A stretch of 64,000 nucleotides of DNA, taken from assembly GCF_020905335.1 (NCBI RefSeq), contig NZ_JAJJMN010000003.1:234647-298646 (forward strand), given 5' to 3'. The notes under the pieces are model-generated. The model ran no database searches. It was not told the DNA's origin and saw nothing but the letters and a program-made list of their open reading frames with translations. Below, in pieces: positions 30,101 through 38,054 of the stretch. Source of the DNA: Flavobacterium lipolyticum (GTDB lineage Bacteria > Bacteroidota > Bacteroidia > Flavobacteriales > Flavobacteriaceae). Numbering within the stretch: position 1 is the stretch's first letter; every line of letters starts with the position of its first letter. The position numbers and the translations under genes are program-made.

Positions 30101-33100
30101 ATGAGGTATTTTTGGAAGATCCTTTTCAGTCTTCCAAAGTTCCGATGTACCGAACAGGAGATATCGGAAGATATAGGCCAGACGGAAATATTGAATTTTT
30201 CGGACGAAGAGATTTTCAGGTCAAAATCAATGGCAGGAGAATAGAATTGGGTGAAATAGAGAATAAAATATTGCAGATCGCAGAGGTCAAAGAAGCGGTA
30301 GTCATTTTGAATAAAAACAATGACCAAAACTATCTTGTAGCCTTTCTAATCATAAACAATACTGTAACAAATGAAGATATAGAGGTGGAAACTGAAAAAA
30401 TCAGGAGACGCCTTGCACAAAGCGTGCCTGAGTATATGGTTCCTTCAAAGTTGTTTATTGTGCAGAGTTTTCCGGTGACTTCTAACGGGAAAATTGACCG
30501 CAACCAGCTTTTAGCAAAGAGCGATTCCAAAAGTAATTCTGAAAAAGCAATAGTCCTTCCTTCAACCCCCTATGAAGAAAAGATTCTGGAATTTTGGATG
30601 GATACATTGGGAAGAGATAGCTTAGGAATCAATGATAATTTCTTTGAGAATGGTGGACATTCTATTTCCGCTATACAGATCATTACAAAAGTCAAGAAAG
30701 AATTTCAGGTTGATATCCCGTTAAAGGATCTTTTTGAATATCCAATTCTCGAAGATTTTGCAAAAAGGATTGACTTTCATAAAAAAGAAAGGCTAAATGT
30801 GGTATTGCCAAATCCAGCGAAAAAAAGCAGAAAGAGCAGGTATAAAATATCACCAGTTCAGTTTGCCGAATGGTACCTGCAAAAATTTAATCCGAACAGT
30901 ACCTTTTACAACATCGGATTTATACTTGAATTCAATGGTGATCTGAATATTGATGCATTGTACCAAACAATAGTACATCTTTATGACAGGCATGATATCT
31001 TCAGAATAGCATTAGTTGAAGACGATGGCAGACCGTATCAGCTTCTCAGGGAACATACGGAACTTAATTTTGCTGACTTTCTGATCGATATCAGACAAGA
31101 GTCAGAGCAGGAAAATAAGGTGCAGGAAATCATAAAAAAATACAGCAACACCGTTTTCGATTTATCCAAACCACCAATCTGTACCGTTAAATTGATCAGG
31201 CTGGCGGATGAGAAATACATTTTTACGTTAGAGACGCACCATATTGTCTGGGATCAGATATCAACGTTTATTTTCCATAAGGAATTGACTCAGGGCTATA
31301 ACAATTTAATTGCCACAGGTGATTTTGGTCTTCCGGAATTAAAGGTAAACTATGTCGATTACACCGAATGGATTAACGCTTTGATCGATTCGGGACAATT
31401 AGAGTCTCAAAGGCAATACTGGTTAGAAAAATACAAAACAATACCGGAACCACTTGAACTGCCTACAGATTTTCCGAGGCCACTGGTACATTCCTTTAAT
31501 GGAGACTTTATTTTCAAATCGGTTGATTTAGATTTCAAACAGGAAATAACCGATTTCTGTAATCAAAATGGGGTCACCTATCAAATCTTTCTAATTTCGG
31601 TATTAAACTTATTATTATACAGATTAACCAACCAGGATGATTTTGTAGTGGGAACACCTATATGGAACAGAGACAAGGAAAATCTGGAAGATATTATCGG
31701 CCTATTTGCATCGGGAATACCGATACGCTGTACGGTAGAGGAAAACTGGTCTTTCAGGAAATTAATGGAGCATTCAAAGAAAAGTTCGCTGGATGCTTAT
31801 GAAAACCATTTGTATCCCTTCAACAAGATTATCGAAGAATTAAATCCGACTACAGATTTTTCAAGACAAAAAGTAATGTCCGTATTTTTTGGCGTGCAAA
31901 ATGATGACACCGAATTGACCGAAAGAAATTTTGATGGCATCACCATCAATGACATCACAGGTCAGTATGATTTAAAAATAAACCATACCTCTGTTTTTGA
32001 TTTCACGCTTCAGATTGATCACTCACAACATTATATGTGGTATTCATTACGATACAATACAGATTTGTTTAAAGCATCAACAGCGCAAAATTTCCTTTCG
32101 CGATACGAGCAGTTGATCCGCCAGTGTATAGCAGATCCCGAGCAGAATATTGGAGATTATGACATATTGCTGAACGAAGAAAAAACGATCATTAGCAATT
32201 TTACTGAGAATACAGATGTTTTTGCTATTGAAGATTACGGTATTCATAACCTGATTGAAGAAACGGCGGTAAAATATCCTGAGAATGTTGCAGTAGTTGA
32301 CAACGAACAGCAGCTTACTTATGCCCAAATCAATGCTTTTGCCAATAAAATTTCTCATTATCTGATCGAAAAAGGCATTAGGAAAAAAGACAGGGTTGGA
32401 GTGCTGATGCAGCGATCTACAGAGTTTATAGCCACAGTATTAGGAATACTTAAAGCAGGTGCAATTTATGTGCCGCTGGGTAAAGACTATCCTGTACAGC
32501 GTATCGAAGAAATTATCAATCAGGCAGAAATTGAAGCAATAGTTACCACTACAGAATGTTTGTCTCAGACCTTTATGGAGGCCTCTTTTTCGAAACTGTT
32601 CATCGATCTGAACACCACAGATCTTTCCGGATTTTCTGAAGATGCTCCAAAAATAAAGGTAGAAAACCAGGACCTGGCTTATACTATATTTACTTCAGGA
32701 TCAACAGGAAAGCCAAAGGGTATTAATATCAAACATGTAGGGATAATCAATATTATTAAATCTACTACAGAGGCTTTTAATTTCGATGAAAACGAAGCGG
32801 TTTTATTTCACACACCTGTAGTCTTCGATGCATCGATTATGGACTTTTTATGGCCATTAGCCACAGGCGCAAAAATAGTCGTGATGAAAGATGATGATGA
32901 AAAAAGTATAAAAGCCTATGAAACCTATATCGAGAAGCATAAGATTACGCATGTGCAGTCGGTACCTTTGTTATTAGAATCTATTGTGGATGGTCTTGAA
33001 AGAAACGAAATTTTAAATCTTCAAAGTCTAAAAAGAATAGCGGTAGGGGGGGCTTTATTGCAGACCTCATTAAGAAACCGATTTTTTAATGTGCTGGAGT

Positions 33101-35211
33101 GTAAATTGTATAACTGTTATGGACCAACTGAAACCACTGTAGATTCTACCCGATTTGACTGTTCTGAAAGCACTGTTGGTACAGATCAGTTTGTTCCCGT
33201 AGGCAAGCCCGTAGCCAATACCAAAATATATGTTTTGGATAAAAAGATGAAAATTTGTCCGCTTGGTGTTCCGGGGGAATTGTATATATCATCAATAGGT
33301 GCAGCTGCCGATTACCTGAACAATCCCGAACAAACTGAAAATGCGTTTGTTGATAATCCATTTCAGGATGGATTTAGCAGAAGGCTTTACAAAACAGGAG
33401 ATAAGGGGATTTATGACGAAGCCGGTAATTTAATCGTATACGGACGACTCGACAATCAGGTAAAATTGAATGGCAACAGGATTGAGATTGATGAAATAGA
33501 ATCGGTTCTTTTAAATCATAATGCTATTTTTAATGTTGCCGTACTTGTAAACAAACAAGCAGCTTACGAACAATTAATTGCTTTTATTGAACCCGAAAAA
33601 GGAATCAACAGTTTTGTGGCTAAGGATGGCAGAGTGTACACATGGATTACCCTGCACCAAAACGAAATGATTAGGGAAGACTTCCAGGGCCTTTCCAAAA
33701 CAGTACCTTTTGAGCCATTATTTTTAGAATCTTTTAAAGATTTTGACCAGATACTTTACGACTATCCGGATCTGCAAATAAGGATTAATGACGAAAGCGG
33801 TAAAACAATCTGTTGTGTAACAGCGGTTCCTGTTGTTCTGTCAGACGCGACTGCTGTTTCCAATGATAGTAGCATTTTACTGCGTAGGGTAGAGGAAACA
33901 GAATACAACGCCATAGCCATTCTGAATATTTCGACTCTTTCGACATTCAACACTCTGGAAGAGGATGAGATTTTAAAGTGTTATGCAGAGGTATGCCGTC
34001 ATTTTGGATATTCTAATCTGATCAGCCTCAAAGCTTCTGCTGAAAGTAAAGATGTTTTTTTACAAACGGATTATTCCTATTTGCTGAACGAACAATCGGC
34101 CGGTAATTATTTGAATGATAATGCAATCAGAATGCATTTGTCTGTGTATTTGCCGCAATACATGATTCCGCGAAAAATTATTGTTTTAGATGAAATACCA
34201 CTAAATGATAATGGAAAAGTTGACAAGAATAAATTAAACAAATTGAAGCTCAATAGCGATTTCCTGTCGCCCGAAACCAAATTGACGGTAACAGAGCAAA
34301 TCATAAAAAGCTTCTTTACAGAAATTTTAGAAAAAGAAATCCAAATTCATTCCAGCTTTTTTGAATATGGAGGACATTCTATAAACATGATTCAACTGAT
34401 TTCTAAAATCGAAAAAGAGTTCGGTATAAAATTCCCAATAGTAGAAGTATTCAATCGCCAATCTATTTACAGCATAGCGGCCTATGTAGACAAAAATGCA
34501 AAGAATAAAGAAGCCGGGATCTACCTGCACAAACTCAGCAGTGGAAAAACAAAGAATATGGTTTGCATACCCTCTATTAGTACCACGGCATTAGATTTCT
34601 TAGAGTTGTCAAAACACCTCGATCATTATAACGTTTATGCGCTTGATTTTTCTTTTTTAGATTCCTATAAAGAAATGCATAACAGTTTAAATGACATCGT
34701 AGACAGCGCTATAGCAATGATAATGAACAGCGGAATTGAAGGCGAACTTGACCTGCTGGGGTATTCAGCAGGAGGCTTATTTGCTTATGAACTGCTAAAG
34801 AAACTGGAAGATTATAAAGTGGTCAATAAGTTTATCGTATTGGATATAGTACCACCGCCTCAGACCGTCAGAATAAACAAAAAAGCAACTGCTTATGAAG
34901 ACGCTGACGTTGACGCATTCTTAGAATTGGATCAGCTGAATAAATTTACTCCCGATGAAAGGAAAGTAATTGTAGACCGAATATGGAAATATGCGGAAGT
35001 CACTTCGTTTATATCAGGAAACAAAATGATCAATATTCCAACCTATGTCTTTCTGAGTGAAAATTCCAGCATCGACAAACACAGCATTTGGCAAGCCTTA
35101 ATCAAAAGTAAAATCAATCTGATCAGGCTTAAAGGGGGGCATTATGAAATACTCCAAAAAGATAAAATACAAAAAAACACCCAAATTATAACAAATCAAA
35201 TAGAGAAATAA
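24187..35211 (+). CDS. NRPS-2: half-C, A-PCP, C-A(MT)-PCP, C-A(insert)-PCP-TE
   Basis: 3674-residue synthetase, start overlapping the aminomutase stop. It begins with a C-terminal-lobe-only C domain (about 1-255, QEKYWSERIA). A1 (about 260-770) has the odd core WGATE instead of YGPTE and the code DPCDFGTVDK (unassigned). The PCP serines are Ser821, Ser2159 and Ser3398. C2 carries HHIISDS (His1010-1011) and C3 carries HHIVWDQ (His2351-2352), both without the usual Gly. A2 (about 1333-2110, code DIWELTADDK, unassigned) is split between motifs A2 and A3 by a SAM methyltransferase (about 1480-1715, VLEIGCSSG). A3 (code DAMQIVCVDK, unassigned) holds an insertion of about 165 residues (3139-3305) before motif A10. 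The C-terminal thioesterase has GYSAGG (Ser3527) and GGHYE (His3652). It is the releasing enzyme of the assembly line. Confidence 0.95.
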   Translation: MENTNTTLDTVLTLTSAKFLKQEKYWSERIAQIAEKTHLVFTNNTKVSDDFEREEYVFSMDEPISEKIFSLAKGNDLSVYVILDAVLKVMLYNYLDQDTITTISSVLLENADEETLNDSVYISGEIDASNSFKEFVMQLSETVELSYENQDYPRNVLAEKISGNSNDLSNVWHVFEPIHGRAESTGDDVVFTFEKNGNVLQGKIEANPAAVPGIYLKQMGIHFRNVARVVISNPEILIQDISLFSDSEIKYYEDGWNPPVSLAALSADTIHAVFESQADSNPDNLFAIDSQSQLTYRQVNERSNRLAHYLLEKNDLKNAVIGIYLERSNDLIISILAILKAGGTFFMIDPTLPADRIEVMLAEVKVPMIISKAPYSNAVAHESRTIVDLDHLSLEHYPVTNSKATAGPKDPAYLMFTSGSTGNPKAVLILHESFVARMSWLTNQYNLTANDVTIQKTPLSFDPSICEMFRGVASGAKIYFLPNGEEKNPEAILEAVSTYKVTTMDFVPSMLAVFLDYINTFENHIEKLATLRWIFTGAEALSSRVVNSFNDTLFATNGTRLINTWGATEVTVDVTYYDCSVFPSELKKVSVGKPIENARLYLLNKYKKFTPMGMIGELYVAGIYVSNGYYNAEELNAEKFVTIENFGTTRFYKTGDFARWQPDGNLDFIGRKDNQLKVRGIRIESADIEYQILKLNAVSQAFVTVIQDPKTENDYLACYIVPKNNSEPIKAATIKEELKTKLPEYYMPDYFFFLDSFPLTANEKIDTAKLPKIINAKDSLTSEYEAPGTDLERSITLIWQELLNLEKVGVNDLFFDIGGHSLNAVSLISLLHKKLSIKIEIKDIFKYSTIRSLASFIEENKLDSAYSEIPKISEKKYYKTTSSQKRLWSLSKFDEASVAYNVPVAAELKGELNIDYLKKACAALIERHEILRTAFVLLDDEIVQNVLPFSPEFSALEYLDYSKANNGEAKINSYIEDFIQHKFDLEKGPLIQLSLLKKADDDYLLLICMHHIISDSWSLKIIMKDILSYYNAFSAQIPVNLAPLEIQNKDYAEWENSNIDLKERAYWSQKLEGDLLKIDLPSFSERPKTQTYNGTYVVYTLPSNSTKNLQALGKEYNATLFMTAMSLFNYIFYKYTGNTDIILGTVIANREKLSLQDQIGFYINTLVIRTQFDRDGKFSDLISLTKNNIIEAFEHKDYPFDELVNDINIKRDLGRSPVFDVLIETQNYANTISSDDNLSAESVEVNVIKADNKTAICDLNIMLVEQANGEIIFNARYNTDVYESEHIERLFTHFNYLLDQVGIDSDKNLSDYDLLIEEDKKRISQFNKTDKLVPQKTIPNYIKEHSQTNPDLCAILYNGVQTSYGELHKESSQIADFLSLNTDNKLIGVLMKRSPEIVKTITGVWKAGMTYLPFDPTYPYQRIKKLINDAGLEMLVIDTNFVKEAMLLQWDCPGLKSIFCVNSENIFLEAESKNASMNRDLWEYVAERSTDDITAGGWLNSYTGKPFSREEMNEYRENARFKISQEINTKSKVLEIGCSSGITMFAIAPLVREYHGVDLSANVLKNNEATIKELELDNIQQHNLFAHEIDQIQTGDFDLIVINSVIQNFHGYNYLLDVLEKCFALLDNHGKIFIGDIMDNDKKESLITSLQDYKEANNNERVKLEWDEEFFVERYFFDDLKFKYNFISEVLHTDKIGSIENELYSFRYDTLISLDKSQTNTAEGLQKRYQYDKRSLKKENDTYSDLSNLDEAAYIIYTSGSTGEPKGAILHHLGMMNHIYAKIDDLEITADSVVAQNASQGFDISIWQFFAALVQGGSIVIYDDDTITNPENLLYHLTSDQVSILEVVPSYLSLLYNSAENNGFKELEHLKYLLVTGETVHHALISKWFDAFPNIPIVNAYGPTETSDDITHYIMKECPQGPNILIGKTLQNFRIYIIDDSFQQVPIGVRGEIVVSGIGVGYGYLNNPQKTNEVFLEDPFQSSKVPMYRTGDIGRYRPDGNIEFFGRRDFQVKINGRRIELGEIENKILQIAEVKEAVVILNKNNDQNYLVAFLIINNTVTNEDIEVETEKIRRRLAQSVPEYMVPSKLFIVQSFPVTSNGKIDRNQLLAKSDSKSNSEKAIVLPSTPYEEKILEFWMDTLGRDSLGINDNFFENGGHSISAIQIITKVKKEFQVDIPLKDLFEYPILEDFAKRIDFHKKERLNVVLPNPAKKSRKSRYKISPVQFAEWYLQKFNPNSTFYNIGFILEFNGDLNIDALYQTIVHLYDRHDIFRIALVEDDGRPYQLLREHTELNFADFLIDIRQESEQENKVQEIIKKYSNTVFDLSKPPICTVKLIRLADEKYIFTLETHHIVWDQISTFIFHKELTQGYNNLIATGDFGLPELKVNYVDYTEWINALIDSGQLESQRQYWLEKYKTIPEPLELPTDFPRPLVHSFNGDFIFKSVDLDFKQEITDFCNQNGVTYQIFLISVLNLLLYRLTNQDDFVVGTPIWNRDKENLEDIIGLFASGIPIRCTVEENWSFRKLMEHSKKSSLDAYENHLYPFNKIIEELNPTTDFSRQKVMSVFFGVQNDDTELTERNFDGITINDITGQYDLKINHTSVFDFTLQIDHSQHYMWYSLRYNTDLFKASTAQNFLSRYEQLIRQCIADPEQNIGDYDILLNEEKTIISNFTENTDVFAIEDYGIHNLIEETAVKYPENVAVVDNEQQLTYAQINAFANKISHYLIEKGIRKKDRVGVLMQRSTEFIATVLGILKAGAIYVPLGKDYPVQRIEEIINQAEIEAIVTTTECLSQTFMEASFSKLFIDLNTTDLSGFSEDAPKIKVENQDLAYTIFTSGSTGKPKGINIKHVGIINIIKSTTEAFNFDENEAVLFHTPVVFDASIMDFLWPLATGAKIVVMKDDDEKSIKAYETYIEKHKITHVQSVPLLLESIVDGLERNEILNLQSLKRIAVGGALLQTSLRNRFFNVLECKLYNCYGPTETTVDSTRFDCSESTVGTDQFVPVGKPVANTKIYVLDKKMKICPLGVPGELYISSIGAAADYLNNPEQTENAFVDNPFQDGFSRRLYKTGDKGIYDEAGNLIVYGRLDNQVKLNGNRIEIDEIESVLLNHNAIFNVAVLVNKQAAYEQLIAFIEPEKGINSFVAKDGRVYTWITLHQNEMIREDFQGLSKTVPFEPLFLESFKDFDQILYDYPDLQIRINDESGKTICCVTAVPVVLSDATAVSNDSSILLRRVEETEYNAIAILNISTLSTFNTLEEDEILKCYAEVCRHFGYSNLISLKASAESKDVFLQTDYSYLLNEQSAGNYLNDNAIRMHLSVYLPQYMIPRKIIVLDEIPLNDNGKVDKNKLNKLKLNSDFLSPETKLTVTEQIIKSFFTEILEKEIQIHSSFFEYGGHSINMIQLISKIEKEFGIKFPIVEVFNRQSIYSIAAYVDKNAKNKEAGIYLHKLSSGKTKNMVCIPSISTTALDFLELSKHLDHYNVYALDFSFLDSYKEMHNSLNDIVDSAIAMIMNSGIEGELDLLGYSAGGLFAYELLKKLEDYKVVNKFIVLDIVPPPQTVRINKKATAYEDADVDAFLELDQLNKFTPDERKVIVDRIWKYAEVTSFISGNKMINIPTYVFLSENSSIDKHSIWQALIKSKINLIRLKGGHYEILQKDKIQKNTQIITNQIEK

Positions 35212-35225
35212 AAAGATACAAAATT

Positions 35226-36941
35226 ATGAGAAATATTATTTTAGGAATAAATTGTGTATACCATGAATCAGCGGCATGCTTGATAATTGATAACAAAGTA
35301 GTGGCGGCTATTGAAGAAGAAAGACTCTCAAGAGTCAAACATGCAAAAGAATCAAAAATTGACAATCCGGATGAACTGCCAATTCTTGCGATAAACAAAT
35401 GTCTCGAGATGGGGGGGATAAGTTTAGAGGATGTTTCTCTAATAGGGTTTTCATTTAAACCTGAAAGAAGATTAGAAAACATCCCTTCAGAAGATCGTTT
35501 CGTACCAAACAACTGGGGTTGTGAGGATGGCGAAAAGTTATTCTATGATAAATTAACACAAATTCCTCAAAAACTTCAGGAAATGGGGTTCAAGGGACAG
35601 TTTAGCTTTATCGAACATGCGATAGCGCATTGTGCATCAGCATACTATCCCTCTCCGTTTAGTGATGCGGCCATACTTTCTATTGATGGAATCGGTGAGT
35701 TTGAATCGACCACCCTTGCCTACGGACATGGTAAAAATATTGATGTAGTACAACAAATTGCCTATCCTAATTCAATTGGTTTTTTATGGGAGAAAATTTC
35801 TAAATTTTTAGGCTTTTCAGAATACGATGCGTGTAAAGTAATGAGCGTAGCGTCGTTCGGAAATCCTTTAACATTCGAAGAGGAATTCAGTAAGATAATT
35901 TCCATCAATGATCAAACTATTTTTGAACTGGATAATGAGGTACTGTGCTTCAGAGTTGAAGATTATTCTAAGTTAGAAAAGTTATTCAACATTAAAAAAA
36001 GAGAAACATTAGATGAATTAGAAGAGGTACACAAGGATATTGCTGCTGCTCTGCAAAAGTGGACAACCGATATTATTGTAAAAGTTACCGACAGGCTTTT
36101 TGAAGAAACAAAATCTGAAAATCTTTGTGTTGCGGGTGGTGTAGCTTTAAACTGTGTTGCCAACACCATAGCTTTTGAAAATAGTAAATTCAAAAACATT
36201 TTTATACAGCCGGCAGCAAATGATGCGGGAACGGCATTGGGAGCGGCTTTAAAACTGAATATAGAATCAGAAGGTAATTTAGAAGGATTGGTTTTGGACA
36301 ATACGTTCTTAGGGCCTTCATTTACAACCGAAGAAATACACAATGAAATGTCCAAGAGAAATCTGGTGTATTCACATGTGGAAGACATAGAAGTGAAAGC
36401 TGCAGAACTTATTAAAGCAGGTAATATTATTGGATGGTTTCAGGGAGCAATGGAATTTGGACCCCGGGCGCTTGGAAACAGAAGCCTTTTGGCAGATCCG
36501 AGAAATTTCCATATGATTAAAAAACTCAATTCAATAGTAAAACACCGGGAAGATCACAGACCATTTTGCCCAAGTGTTTTGTCGGAAGAAACAGAAAACT
36601 GGTTTGACATTAAAAAAAGCACACCTGTATCCGAGTACATGCTTATGGCTTATCCGGCTTTAACCAATAAAAAAGAACTTATACCGGCAGTAGTGCATGT
36701 TGACGGGACTTCGAGAATACAGGCGGTTAATCAGAAAACCAATCCAAAATATCATGGGTTAATATCAGAATTCTATAAACTAACTGGTATCCCAATGGTT
36801 TTAAACACTTCTTTTAACGATAGGGAACCAATTGTTTGTACTCCTGAGGATGCGATAAAAACTTTTTTGAAATCCAATATTGATTATTTGGTTATGGGGA
36901 ATTTTATTTTAAACAAACAGGATAATCTGGAAAAAGTGTAA
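35226..36941 (+). CDS. Carbamoyltransferase (NodU/CmcH/TobZ family)
   Basis: 571 residues, the normal length. The N-terminal Kae1-like domain starts IILGINCVYHESAACLI. It contains the HxxxH metal/nucleotide motif in EHAIAH (His131, His135), the SIDGIGEFES strand-loop and NDAGTALGAAL. The C-terminal YrdC-like/carbamoyltransferase-specific part has MEFGPRALGNRSLLADPRN and HREDHRPFCP. These enzymes form carbamoyl-AMP from carbamoyl phosphate and ATP and carbamoylate a hydroxyl or amine of a natural product. It lies 14 bp after NRPS-2, so it ends the same operon. With the amidinotransferase it could make an amidinourea or ureido group. A carbamate on Ser/Tyr is the alternative. Confidence 0.93.
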   Translation: MRNIILGINCVYHESAACLIIDNKVVAAIEEERLSRVKHAKESKIDNPDELPILAINKCLEMGGISLEDVSLIGFSFKPERRLENIPSEDRFVPNNWGCEDGEKLFYDKLTQIPQKLQEMGFKGQFSFIEHAIAHCASAYYPSPFSDAAILSIDGIGEFESTTLAYGHGKNIDVVQQIAYPNSIGFLWEKISKFLGFSEYDACKVMSVASFGNPLTFEEEFSKIISINDQTIFELDNEVLCFRVEDYSKLEKLFNIKKRETLDELEEVHKDIAAALQKWTTDIIVKVTDRLFEETKSENLCVAGGVALNCVANTIAFENSKFKNIFIQPAANDAGTALGAALKLNIESEGNLEGLVLDNTFLGPSFTTEEIHNEMSKRNLVYSHVEDIEVKAAELIKAGNIIGWFQGAMEFGPRALGNRSLLADPRNFHMIKKLNSIVKHREDHRPFCPSVLSEETENWFDIKKSTPVSEYMLMAYPALTNKKELIPAVVHVDGTSRIQAVNQKTNPKYHGLISEFYKLTGIPMVLNTSFNDREPIVCTPEDAIKTFLKSNIDYLVMGNFILNKQDNLEKV

Positions 36942-37259
36942 TCTTTTTGATGCTGAGAATAAAAATTTTGAAAAAGATTCCACAACTATTGAATGTATCT
37001 TTGTAGGGCTATGCGTCTATTGCAGAAGTAGTTAATCGTGTTGGTGAAACTCGGGTACTGCTTTAAAAGAAGCGATGAGATAAGTGAAAGCGGTACAGCG
37101 ATACTACTATTGATAACGAATTAATAGTCAATAGTGGAAATCCGTATTCAGAAAAAAAATTCACGGAAGAAGTACTGGCGTTAAACCATTATTTTTCGCC
37201 AGTGCTTTTAAAGGAATGTTTAAAAAAGAACTCCTAATAATCAAAAAATTATACACAAG
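36942..37259. other. 318 bp gap with promoter-like box and hairpin
   Basis: No intact gene. A TATCTTTG box (36996-37003) matches the phylum's -7 consensus, with a TTTG at 36967-36970 that is slightly far for the -33 box. An imperfect 11 bp stem (AAGTACTGGCG / CGCCAGTGCTT, 37170-37207, loop 16 nt) lies about 50 bp before the methyltransferase start. Short broken frames such as IAEVVNRVGETRVLL suggest a decayed gene of unknown origin. Confidence 0.4.
36967..37003 (+). promoter_or_regulatory. Candidate promoter for the methyltransferase-SbnA-SbnB unit
   Basis: TTTG at 36967-36970 and TATCTTTG at 36996-37003 resemble the Bacteroidota -33/-7 elements (TTG and TAnnTTTG). The spacer is 25 bp, longer than the usual 17-23, so the upstream box may be weak or replaced by an activator. 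It would give a separate transcript for the Dap genes with a leader of about 250 nt. Confidence 0.3.
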
Positions 37260-38051
37260 ATGGATTATAAAAAATATACTGAAGCAAACAGGATTGCATG
37301 GAATGAGGTGAACCCGATACATCAGGATTTTAAAAAGAGATATAAAAGCAAATTCACTTTAGAGGACTTTAGTACTTTGGATGAGAACCTTCTGGAAGTA
37401 TTAAATAAAATAACATTCCAAAACAAATCGATACTTCAGCTGTGTTGTAACGACGGTGAAGAACTGATCTCATTAAAAAAAATGAATGCCGGCAAATGTG
37501 TCGGTATCGATATCTCTGACGAAGCGATCGATTCGGCACGTTTTCTAAACGACCAACTGGGTCTTGACTGTACATTCCATGTCTATGATGTTTATGAAAT
37601 GGACGAGATTATAGAAAGCGAAAAATTTGATATCGTATTAATGACAGTAGGTGCCCTGGTCTGGCTGCCCGATTTGAATCAGATCATCAAAAAAATCTCA
37701 AAAGTATTATCTCCTGAAGGATTTCTGGTGATTCAGGAACAACATCCTTTTAGCTGGCTTATCGATGAGGATATGAAACTTTCGGAAGAAGAAAATTATT
37801 TTAGAAAAGAACCATTAAAAGAGGAAGGTGGCCTGGATTATTTAGGAAAAACAGAATATACAGGAAGCGCAAACTATAGTTTTAATTATACGTTCTCCGA
37901 CCTATTCAATGCCATTGCTGATAATGGGCTGTCACTTTACAAATTATTTGAATATGCTAATGATATATCAAATTTAAAAGAAGACCTGGAACAAAAAGAA
38001 CTTTCCTATCCGTTGTCTTATATCTGCATTGCAAAAAAACACAAAACCTAA
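37260..38051 (+). CDS. Class I SAM-dependent methyltransferase
   Basis: 263 residues. The SAM-binding motif I is ILQLCCNDGEELISL (about 58-72), followed by GKCVGIDISDEAIDSA (motif II, acidic end of strand 2) and FDIVLMTVGALVWLPDL (motif post-II/III). The family methylates small molecules or peptides at N, O or C; the target is not readable from the sequence. A similar short N terminus (KKYTEANRIAWNEVNPIHQ) is common in unnamed methyltransferases of this class. It is separated from SbnA by only 3 bp, so it is part of the Dap cassette. It might methylate Dap, an intermediate or the finished peptide, in addition to the methyltransferase domain inside NRPS-2. Confidence 0.85.
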   Translation: MDYKKYTEANRIAWNEVNPIHQDFKKRYKSKFTLEDFSTLDENLLEVLNKITFQNKSILQLCCNDGEELISLKKMNAGKCVGIDISDEAIDSARFLNDQLGLDCTFHVYDVYEMDEIIESEKFDIVLMTVGALVWLPDLNQIIKKISKVLSPEGFLVIQEQHPFSWLIDEDMKLSEEENYFRKEPLKEEGGLDYLGKTEYTGSANYSFNYTFSDLFNAIADNGLSLYKLFEYANDISNLKEDLEQKELSYPLSYICIAKKHKT

Positions 38052-38054
38052 TCG

